Shown here: positions 1-5,564 of the stretch, one piece after another
How the letters are laid out: every line of letters starts with the position of its first letter
How positions within the stretch are numbered: position 1 is the first letter of the stretch
Source: Ruminococcus sp. UBA4383
GTDB lineage: Bacteria > Bacillota > Clostridia > Oscillospirales > Ruminococcaceae
Assembly (NCBI GenBank): GCA_002389995.1
Contig: DGRR01000209.1
Span: 1 to 7,381 of the forward strand
Length of the DNA: 7,381 nt
Direction: 5' to 3'
The notes under the pieces: model-generated
Told to the model about the DNA's origin: nothing
Database searches by the model: none
Seen by the model: the letters and a program-made list of their open reading frames with translations, nothing else
Program-made: the position numbers and the translations under genes

Positions 1-317
1 GCAAGAACCTCTGCGGCAGCTTTTGAGAAAACATCTGACTTGTTTCTGCTGTCGAAAGAAATAGCAACGCTGGGGTTATCATACTCCTGATTGAGATAAT
101 CAGCAAAACCCTGAGTGGCACGTTTTACCGTATACACGTTCATACGGTTGTTACCTGCGCCTATAACGCCACGCAGACCGCCTGTTCCAAATTCAAGGTC
201 TCTGTAAAATCTGTCTTTTATAGCCTCTGTATCGCCTTTGATACTTTCAAGCTCTGTCCTGAGTTCGCCGTCCGCAAGGTTATCAAGCCAAAGCTGATAA
301 AGCTCCATTTCTCTCAT
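1..317 (-). CDS. pgcA: Phosphoglucomutase / phosphomannomutase (PgcA type), N-terminal part
   Basis: This is the first 105 residues of a phospho-sugar mutase; the rest lies beyond the left edge. The family interconverts hexose 1- and 6-phosphates (glucose or mannose) in the cytoplasm, feeding UDP-glucose and cell-envelope polymer synthesis. The start ATG (317-315) has an AGGAGG ribosome binding site at 330-325, seven bases upstream, which makes the start secure. The protein begins MREMELYQLWLDNL and shows the family signatures FYRDLEFGTGGLRG (about residues 37-50), the following GAGNNRMNVYTVKRA, and the conserved AISFDSRNKS block near residues 84-93. The match to the N-terminus of Bacillus subtilis PgcA, as I remember it, is close. 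The catalytic phosphoserine loop (TASHNP) is outside the window. The gene follows a terminator and has its own promoter, so it is not part of the fts unit. Sugar specificity cannot be decided from this piece. Confidence 0.93.
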   Translation of the reverse strand, partial: MREMELYQLWLDNLADGELRTELESIKGDTEAIKDRFYRDLEFGTGGLRGVIGAGNNRMNVYTVKRATQGFADYLNQEYDNPSVAISFDSRNKSDVFSKAAAEVL

Positions 318-347
318 AAAATTCCCTCCTGTTAAGAAATATAATAT

Positions 348-376
348 ATTATAACATATTTTTATTCATTTGAAAA
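348..376 (-). promoter_or_regulatory. Sigma-A-type promoter of pgcA, extended -10
   Basis: On the minus strand the -35 box TTTTCA (376-371, four of six consensus bases) is followed by a 17-bp spacer and a perfect TATAAT -10 box (353-348). A TG at 356-355, one base before the -10, makes it an extended -10 promoter. Transcription would start near 341, giving a leader of about 24 nt that carries the AGGAGG site. It lies downstream of the S41 gene's terminator, so it defines a new transcription unit. Confidence 0.82.
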
Positions 377-437
377 GACTATTTCTTCCATTTTTATATA
401 TTTTTTTATTTTTACTATAAAATTCATTTATTTTAAA

Positions 438-467
438 CAAAAAATCCCACAGCTTTTGCCGTGGGAT
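438..467 (-). terminator. Intrinsic terminator after the S41 peptidase gene
   Basis: On the minus strand a 10-bp stem (ATCCCACGGC pairing with GCTGTGGGAT, one G-T wobble, 467-458 with 453-444) closes an AAAA tetraloop and runs directly into TTTTTTG (the hairpin's last T plus 443-438). It starts 11 bases after the stop codon of the S41 gene. This is a textbook rho-independent terminator and marks the 3' end of the ftsEX-M23-S41 unit. Confidence 0.92.
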
Positions 468-478
468 AGTGCAATATA

Positions 479-1648
479 TCAGGACTGACCGTTCTTTTTC
501 TGCTGGATTATTTCGAGAGCCTTGTTATACTGGGCATCTGAGGAATCATTTTCGACTATATAGTCGGGAGTTATGCCTGTTGTATTGAAAGAGCCTGATA
601 CAGGTGTCTGAATTTCCGCAACAGTGAGGACTATTGCACTTCCGTTCTGCAATTCGCTTGTTTCCTGCAAAACGCCTTTACCTGCGGTCTGAACGCCTAT
701 TATTTCGGCTTTTCCTGCATCATGGAGGGCAGCGGCAAATACTTCTGCGGCACTTGCGGTATTTTCGTTTACAAGCACAATCATTGGTATACTGAGTTCT
801 GATTCATCAGAATATATGACTGTTTCCGTATGACCGTCCTTATATTCTGCGACAGCGGCAACACCTTCGGGGAGGAGCGGGTCTATACATTCGGTCATTG
901 GTTCAATTAGTTCGCCCTTGTTGTCACGCAGGTCGAAAATAAGGTTTTCCGCACCGTTTGAAGTTAATCTTTCGAGTATATCCACAAACTGTTCAGGGGT
1001 ATTTTCCTTGAATCCCGTTATTTTGATATATCCGACATAACCGCTTAACATTTCGCCTGTAACAGTTTTTACTTCCATTGCACGTCTTGTGAGGGTATAT
1101 TCCTTGTCGATGCCGTCACGTCTTACGGTAATCGTTATATCGCTTCCCTCAGTACCTCTCATAGCTTCGACAGACGCATCAAAACCTGCTTTTTTCACAT
1201 CGAGTTTTTCGACGAATGTTATCATGTCATCTATTTCAAGACCTTCGTCCGAGGCAGGTGAATCGTCTATTATTTCGGAAATTCTCATATATCCGCTTGA
1301 ATCCTGAGCGAGAGTAAGTCCGAGACCAACGACTTCGCCTGAATTACTGGTTTTTTCGGAGATATATTCTTCTTTGCTGAGATACTTTGAAAATTTATCG
1401 CCGAGACCGTTTATATAGCCTTTCAGTATACCTTCACTGAGGTTCTGTTCATTGATATCTCCGTAATATTTTTCTCTTGTCCTTGCATCGAGAAGCTGTA
1501 AGGAACTGTATATTTTGCCTTTTTCATTTACATCGACTATCTGGCTGTTATATTTTCTGAGCGTGAAAAAAGATGTAAGTATAAACGTGACTGCCACTGA
1601 AACTGCTACAAGGCTTATTGCAAGTCCGAGGCTTATTTTTTTATTCAT
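479..1648 (-). CDS. S41 carboxy-terminal processing peptidase (CtpA/CtpB-like), membrane-anchored
   Basis: A 389-residue serine protease of the tail-specific/CTP family, which cuts exported or envelope proteins near their C-termini. Residues 7-29 form an N-terminal hydrophobic segment after MNKK, either a signal anchor or an uncleaved signal peptide, so the enzyme sits outside the membrane. A PDZ domain spans about 103-190 (VVGLGL, then DSPASDEGLEIDD). The protease core follows, with the Ser/Lys dyad and Gln of the family at Ser299 (NTASAAE), Lys324 (AGKG) and Gln328, spaced +25 and +4 as in CtpB. Two usual motifs are altered: NPGG is NKGE (243-246) and FGKG is AGKG. The ribosome binding site is weak (GTGAT about nine bases upstream), and a hairpin separates the gene from the M23 gene, suggesting expression by read-through. 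In B. subtilis, ctpB also lies beside ftsEX. The substrate is unknown; the upstream M23 hydrolase is a candidate. Confidence 0.92.
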   Translation of the reverse strand: MNKKISLGLAISLVAVSVAVTFILTSFFTLRKYNSQIVDVNEKGKIYSSLQLLDARTREKYYGDINEQNLSEGILKGYINGLGDKFSKYLSKEEYISEKTSNSGEVVGLGLTLAQDSSGYMRISEIIDDSPASDEGLEIDDMITFVEKLDVKKAGFDASVEAMRGTEGSDITITVRRDGIDKEYTLTRRAMEVKTVTGEMLSGYVGYIKITGFKENTPEQFVDILERLTSNGAENLIFDLRDNKGELIEPMTECIDPLLPEGVAAVAEYKDGHTETVIYSDESELSIPMIVLVNENTASAAEVFAAALHDAGKAEIIGVQTAGKGVLQETSELQNGSAIVLTVAEIQTPVSGSFNTTGITPDYIVENDSSDAQYNKALEIIQQKKNGQS

Positions 1649-1682
1649 TTTTCTATCATCACTTTCTTTATTATCAAAATGA

Positions 1683-1708
1683 GACCTGTCCGTGTGTTCG
1701 GACAGGTC
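1683..1708. terminator. Intercistronic hairpin between the M23 and S41 genes (possible leaky terminator)
   Basis: A perfect 10-bp inverted repeat, GACCTGTCCG and CGGACAGGTC with a 6-base loop, fills the gap between the M23 stop codon (1715-1717) and the S41 start (1648). On the minus strand it is followed by TCATTTTG, a poor U-tract, so it would be at best a partial terminator or a 3'-end stabiliser for the upstream mRNA. On the plus strand it is followed by ATATTTTT, a better U-run, but no plus-strand gene needs it. Because no convincing promoter precedes the S41 gene, partial read-through is the simplest reading. Confidence 0.55.
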
Positions 1709-1714
1709 ATATTT

Positions 1715-3403
1715 TTAAGGACTCACATATTGTTCGGGGTCTTGATAAACGTTGTTAATTCTTATTTCAAAGTGGAGATGTGCGCCTGTTGACCAGCCTG
1801 TTGTACCGACATAGCCGATAACTTCGCCCTGTTCAACATACTGTCCCACAGATACCGCCACATTTGACATATGACCGTAAAGGGTTGTATAAGAACCGCC
1901 GTGATCTATAACGACATATCTTCCGTAACCGCCTCCGCAGCCGCAGCTTCCTGATTTTCCGTAATCATGGGGGCAATAATTTTCTGCGACTACGACAGTA
2001 CCCGCTTTTGATGCAACGACAGCACCGCCATATATACCTGCATCGCCTATATCTATACCGTTATGCGACATACCCCAGCGAGGACCGACACCGCTTGTGA
2101 TATAGCTGAATCCGGGGGCAGGCCAGATAAATTCTGATGAAGGGTAAGGGCTTACATACTGGGGCTGTTGAGCGGCTTCCTCGGCAGCTTTCTGAGCGGC
2201 TTCTTCGGCAGCTCTCTGAGCTTCTTCGGCTTCTTTTGCGGCAGCCTCGGCAGCTTTGCGGGCTTCTTCCGCCTGTTTTGCGGCTGCTTCGGCAGCGGCT
2301 TTTTCCTTTGCTTCCTGAGCGGCTTTTGCGGCAGCAGCAGCTTTTGCGGCTTCTTCCTGAGCTTTTTTTGCGGCAGATGACTGGGCGGCTTTTTTATCAG
2401 CCTCAGCCTGAGCGGCAGTTTTTTCGTAAGCGGATTTAGCATCTGCGGCGGCTTTTTCGGCAGCTTCCTGAGCTGATTTTGCAGCAGCGGCGGCATCAGC
2501 TTTTTCCTTAGCGATTTTAGCTTCTGCCGATGCTTTTTCAGCGGCTTTTTTCTCGGCTTCTTCTGCGAGACGTTTTTCGGTTTCCTGTTTCTGAGCGAGA
2601 ACAGCGGCATTTATTTTTTCTTCTTCTGCTTTGAGAGCCGCATTATTTTTTGCGAGAGTATCTTTATCGAGGTTAATTTTTTCCTGTTCGAGAGCAAGTC
2701 TGTTTATTTCGTCGGTAGTTTTAACCATTTTTGCATTGAGGGCATTGATTTCGTCAGCTTTTTCGGAGATTTTTCTTTCCTGATCCTCCATTTTAAGCTG
2801 GAGGGCAATTCTTTCCTTTTCGATATCATTTTTACTCTGTTCGAGGTTGTCAATCTGTTCGATGATACCCGTGATAAGTTCCTCATCATATTCACTCATT
2901 CGGTTCATCATCTGAACTCTTGACATCATATCATAGAAACTTGCCGAGCCGAGAATTATAGAAGCGATGCTCTCGTTGCTTGACATATATATTTTGCAGA
3001 GTCTGTCCTTAAAGACTTCTATTTTCTCCTCTATCTGAGCCTGTTGTTTATTGATATCCATATCGAGGTAATAGATATTTTCGCTTGCGGAATTTATATC
3101 GTCTGATATTTTTCCGAGTTCATCGTTGAGGAGGTTTATATTGTCCTGAATGAGGGATATCTGTTCATAGAGTGAGGTCTGAAATTCCTTTTCTTTTTTC
3201 TTGTCGCCTTCGAGGGTGGCAAGCTGTGCTTCAAGCTCATTTATTTTCTCCTCATTTGACTTTCTCTGTTCCTGTATTTCGATAACTGTCTGAGCCGCAG
3301 CGTTTTTGTCTGTGATTGCGGGATATGCAGCAGCGGCGGCGGCTGATACTGACATACAGACTACAAAAGAGATAATTTTTTTAAAAATGCTCAGTCTGCT
3401 CAT
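1715..3403 (-). CDS. Secreted coiled-coil M23 (LytM) peptidoglycan endopeptidase, EnvC/CwlO/PcsB-like FtsEX partner
   Basis: A 562-residue exported cell-wall hydrolase. Residues 1-26 form a signal peptide (MSRLSIFKK, hydrophobic core, Ala run; cleavage probably near residue 26). Residues 40-135 are coiled coil. Residues 134-180 (FKDRLCKIYMSSN, SFYDMMSRVQMMNRMSEYDEEL) match the short-helix module between the coiled-coil arms in EnvC/PcsB/CwlO proteins. Coil then returns to about 265, followed by an Ala/Glu/Lys-rich stretch to 412. A linker (413-425) leads to the C-terminal LytM domain (426-562), whose zinc ligands His447, Asp451 and His544 and catalytic His511 and His542 are all present (HNGID, YGHM, HLHF). 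Unlike E. coli EnvC, whose LytM domain is degenerate, this one should be catalytic. A cysteine-containing insertion (477-489) is unusual. The gene follows ftsX after a 40-bp gap, and the family is known to be gated by FtsEX. An in-frame TAA eight codons before the ATG fixes this start. Confidence 0.93.
   Translation of the reverse strand: MSRLSIFKKIISFVVCMSVSAAAAAAYPAITDKNAAAQTVIEIQEQRKSNEEKINELEAQLATLEGDKKKEKEFQTSLYEQISLIQDNINLLNDELGKISDDINSASENIYYLDMDINKQQAQIEEKIEVFKDRLCKIYMSSNESIASIILGSASFYDMMSRVQMMNRMSEYDEELITGIIEQIDNLEQSKNDIEKERIALQLKMEDQERKISEKADEINALNAKMVKTTDEINRLALEQEKINLDKDTLAKNNAALKAEEEKINAAVLAQKQETEKRLAEEAEKKAAEKASAEAKIAKEKADAAAAAKSAQEAAEKAAADAKSAYEKTAAQAEADKKAAQSSAAKKAQEEAAKAAAAAKAAQEAKEKAAAEAAAKQAEEARKAAEAAAKEAEEAQRAAEEAAQKAAEEAAQQPQYVSPYPSSEFIWPAPGFSYITSGVGPRWGMSHNGIDIGDAGIYGGAVVASKAGTVVVAENYCPHDYGKSGSCGCGGGYGRYVVIDHGGSYTTLYGHMSNVAVSVGQYVEQGEVIGYVGTTGWSTGAHLHFEIRINNVYQDPEQYVSP
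2168..2608 (-). repeat. Low-complexity Ala/Glu/Lys-coding repeat region inside the M23 gene
   Basis: This part of the M23 gene encodes residues 266-412. The DNA is a degenerate repetition of units such as GCTGCCGAAGAAGCCGCT; the protein has units like AAEEAAQ(K/R)AAEEA. Residues 281-412 are about 48% alanine (63 of 132 by hand count) and contain no glycine or proline. The skewed composition opens long reading frames in other frames on both strands, which are artefacts. Such sequence can slip during replication, so its length may differ between strains. Confidence 0.8.
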
Positions 3404-3438
3404 ATAAGAAACGGTGTATTATGCACCTGCACTCCTTT
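3400..3438 (-). promoter_or_regulatory. Translation start region of the M23 gene: distant Shine-Dalgarno plus 8-codon mini-ORF
   Basis: A strong Shine-Dalgarno, AAAGGAG (3438-3432), lies just after the ftsX stop, but 28 bases before the M23 ATG (3403), too far for normal use. Five bases after it is a GTG (3426-3424) that opens an 8-codon frame reading M/V-H-N-T-P-F-L-I and ending in a TGA (3402-3400) that overlaps the M23 start as ATGA. Translation of the M23 protein may therefore depend on termination and reinitiation from this mini-ORF. Alternatively a small GGTG/CACC hairpin (3427-3413) could bring the Shine-Dalgarno nearer. The geometry is seen directly; the function is inference. Confidence 0.45.
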
Positions 3439-3443
3439 CCGAA

Positions 3444-4352
3444 TTATACATCGAGGTGACGTTTTGTACTTATGACACTTCCGAGTGCGCCTGCGAATGC
3501 GCCTGTCAGCACATATGCCAGAGCGAGGGGGATTCTTATTTCGGAGAATGGAATTATGCTGTTTGCTCCTCCGAAAACACTCATAAGCATACCCTGTTTT
3601 GAAAGTATCTGATACACGGCATCATATACTGCCCATGTTATGAAAAATGCTCCTGCGCCTGCGAAAAATCCTGTTATCATGCCTTCTATGAAGAAAGGTG
3701 TACGGATAAATGCATCGGTAGCACCTACATATTTCATAATCTGGATTTCCTCACGCCTTGCGAAAACGCTTGCCTTTGTGGTATTTGAAATCATTATCAT
3801 TGAAACGGCAGACAGGGCGACTATTACTGCGCCTGCGATGAGTGTAACCACTCTTCTGAGCTGTCTGAGAAATTCAGCGACCTGAGTTGATGCGCTTGCG
3901 CTCTGTACGTCTGCGAGCATAAGTATATTTGAAGTAGTTGATTCAATTCTGTTTATGTCCCTGACGGTTACTTTGAAGCCGTCAGGCATGAAATCATAGC
4001 CGTCAATATAGTCAAAAATAGCCTGACCTTTTGAAATCTGGCTTTTCATTTTTGCAAGAGCCTGTTCCTTTGAGATATATTCTACCTTGTCGACATTTTC
4101 TATTGCGGAAAGTTCCGCCTGAAAGCCTGTAACTCTCTCCTGCGGAGTTGCGGGGCTGAGGTATACAGCTATTTCGTTCTGATTTCCAAGACCTGTTATC
4201 ATGGAATTCATATTCATGTAGAAAAGGGCAGATGCGCCGACAAGCAGAAGGGATATGAGGAGGACACAGAAAGTTGCGAATGTCATTGTTTTATTTTTGC
4301 CTATATTTTCGATACCCTGATTTGCGAGATAATTTATACCGCTTATTTTCAT
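3444..4352 (-). CDS. ftsX: Cell division / hydrolase-gating ABC transporter permease FtsX
   Basis: A 302-residue membrane protein of the usual FtsX length. FtsX does not move a substrate; with FtsE it passes ATP-driven conformational change across the membrane to a peptidoglycan hydrolase or its activator. The topology is standard: a cytoplasmic N-terminus, a first membrane helix (about 24-46), an extracellular domain (about 48-166) that is the expected docking site for the partner, then three more helices (about 167-189, 220-246, 274-296). The segment ISNTTKASVFARREEIQIMKYVGA (189-211) followed by TPFFIEGM is the family hallmark. The start overlaps the ftsE stop by four bases (ATGA) and has a GGAGG site six to seven bases upstream, inside the end of ftsE, so the two are translationally coupled and probably made in equal amounts. 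The M23 gene downstream supplies the likely partner. Confidence 0.96.
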   Translation of the reverse strand: MKISGINYLANQGIENIGKNKTMTFATFCVLLISLLLVGASALFYMNMNSMITGLGNQNEIAVYLSPATPQERVTGFQAELSAIENVDKVEYISKEQALAKMKSQISKGQAIFDYIDGYDFMPDGFKVTVRDINRIESTTSNILMLADVQSASASTQVAEFLRQLRRVVTLIAGAVIVALSAVSMIMISNTTKASVFARREEIQIMKYVGATDAFIRTPFFIEGMITGFFAGAGAFFITWAVYDAVYQILSKQGMLMSVFGGANSIIPFSEIRIPLALAYVLTGAFAGALGSVISTKRHLDV

Positions 4353-5506
4353 ACTTTACCTCCCGTATTTTCATCTTTTCTGTTTTCATTTTCAGTGATG
4401 TTTTCGGGTAATGGCTGTACTTCGGGGTTTTCGGCTATTTCCTTCATAATTTCCTCGACAGTCTGCTTGGGGTCGATAATTTTTTCCGAACTCATAATCT
4501 GTTCGGAAAGTGTACCCTCCTGAGAATCTGCGGTTATTTTGGCGATAATGTCATCAGCCTGCATACCGCCTGTAATTTCGGCGATGACGTTGTCCGCAGC
4601 TCCGGAATGATTTTCGGGGGGCTGAATATTGATTTCGGCAGTTTCCTCGTTATCATCGTCGATTCTGTCCATGAACGACCTTACAAGGGCATCTTCCGTG
4701 GAGGAATACTGAGGTATTTCGGCAGCGGGTTCTGTTTCCTGCGGCTGAGGAATCTGAGGCTGTACAGGCGGCTGAGGCTGCTGATTCTGTGCATTTGCGG
4801 CAGCGAGCATTTCTTCTTTGAGGAGTTCGTCATTGATACCCGTAACGACTTCATCGAATACGATTTCACCGTCTGTTATACTTATGATACGTCCTCCGAA
4901 ATGGCGGACGAGTTCATGTTCATGAGTTACCATGAGGATAGTAGTACCCTGGTCGTTGATACCTTTGAGGAGTTCAACGATTTCGTATGAGAGTTCGGGG
5001 TCGATATTTCCCGTAGGCTCATCGGCAATTATAAGCTGCGGGTCATTTACGAGCGCACGGGCGATAGCCACACGCTGTTTTTCACCGCCTGAGAGTTCAT
5101 CGGGGTAGGAGTCTTTTCTTGAATCGAGACCGACAAGGCTGATAACGTAGGGGACTCTTTTCTTTATGAATTTTGGCGGTGCGTCTATAACACGCAGTAC
5201 GAAAGCAATATTTTCATATACCGTCATTGACGGAATGAGTCTGAAATCCTGAAAGACGAATCCGAGGGTACGGCGAAATTCAGGAATTTTTCTTTTTTTG
5301 AGGGTGTTGAGGTTATAGCCGTTTACTGTAACAGTTCCGCTTGTTGCGTCTATTTCTTTCAGCAGGAGCTTAATCATTGTACTTTTTCCTGCGCCCGAAG
5401 AACCGACGACGAAAGCAAAGTCGCCGTCGTTTATTTTCAGGCTTATATTGTTAAGTGCATCAACACCGCTCGAATAAGTAACCGAAACGTTTTGAAGTTC
5501 TACCAT
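4349..5506 (-). CDS. ftsE: Cell division ATP-binding protein FtsE with a long C-terminal extension
   Basis: The cytoplasmic ABC ATPase that powers FtsX. Residues 1-225 form a complete nucleotide-binding domain: Walker A GSSGAGKST (35-43), Q-loop Gln86 (FVFQDFRL), signature LSGGEKQR (138-145), Walker B LIIADEPT (158-165) with Glu163, D-loop GNIDP (166-170) and switch His195. FtsE proteins are usually about 220-230 residues. This one is 385 because of a tail from about 231 to the end, rich in Gln, Pro, Glu, Asp and Asn, with a Pro/Gln stretch at 240-258 and a short recurring motif (NVIAEIT, DIIAKIT, EIMKEIA). The reading frame is intact throughout and the tail ends in the codons that hold the ftsX ribosome binding site, so it is a true part of the gene rather than a frameshift. 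The start has GAAAGG seven bases upstream. The tail's role is unknown. Confidence 0.96.
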   Translation of the reverse strand: MVELQNVSVTYSSGVDALNNISLKINDGDFAFVVGSSGAGKSTMIKLLLKEIDATSGTVTVNGYNLNTLKKRKIPEFRRTLGFVFQDFRLIPSMTVYENIAFVLRVIDAPPKFIKKRVPYVISLVGLDSRKDSYPDELSGGEKQRVAIARALVNDPQLIIADEPTGNIDPELSYEIVELLKGINDQGTTILMVTHEHELVRHFGGRIISITDGEIVFDEVVTGINDELLKEEMLAAANAQNQQPQPPVQPQIPQPQETEPAAEIPQYSSTEDALVRSFMDRIDDDNEETAEINIQPPENHSGAADNVIAEITGGMQADDIIAKITADSQEGTLSEQIMSSEKIIDPKQTVEEIMKEIAENPEVQPLPENITENENRKDENTGGKV

Positions 5507-5509
5507 AAC

Positions 5510-5525
5510 TGTACCTTTCTGTACA
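5510..5525 (-). promoter_or_regulatory. Small hairpin enclosing the ftsE ribosome binding site
   Basis: On the minus strand TGTAC (5525-5521) can pair with GTACA (5514-5510) around the loop AGAAAG, and most of the ftsE Shine-Dalgarno (GAAAGG, 5519-5514) lies in that loop. Five base pairs, three of them A-T, is weak, so this may be chance. If it forms, it would modulate ftsE initiation. Confidence 0.3.
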
Positions 5526-5564
5526 CATAAACAGTGAAGCGAATTTTTTTCTCTTATGCTTCAA

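Noticed and set aside
318..437. A small gene or RNA in the AT-rich gap before pgcA
   Set aside because: Apart from the promoter and ribosome binding site of pgcA the stretch is nearly pure A/T with no start-plus-Shine-Dalgarno frame and no stable fold.
2137..2610. Several open frames on both strands (plus 2137-2439, plus 2168-2380, minus 2152-2610) with Leu/Arg-, Phe/Gly- or Lys/Pro-rich translations
   Set aside because: They are shifted readings of the alanine-rich repeat of the M23 gene. Their extreme composition and lack of ribosome binding sites mark them as shadows.
3326..3403. Lipobox in the M23 signal peptide (Cys16)
   Set aside because: The residues before Cys16 are Phe-Val-Val, which does not fit a lipobox, and the Ala-rich end of the segment fits an ordinary signal peptidase site better.
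3414..4990. Plus-strand open frames within ftsX and ftsE (3414-3602, 3640-3885, 4607-4990), and plus 1089-1307 in the S41 gene
   Set aside because: They lie antisense to well-supported genes, have no credible ribosome binding site, and show no family features.
5535..5563. Inverted repeat TGAAGC/GCTTCA between the regulator and ftsE as a terminator
   Set aside because: The stem is six base pairs with a 17-base loop and is not followed by a U-tract on the minus strand, so it is unlikely to terminate transcription.
5507..5564. A dedicated ftsE promoter in the gap after the regulator
   Set aside because: TTGAAG at 5564-5559 resembles a -35 box, but no acceptable -10 box lies 16-18 bases downstream.
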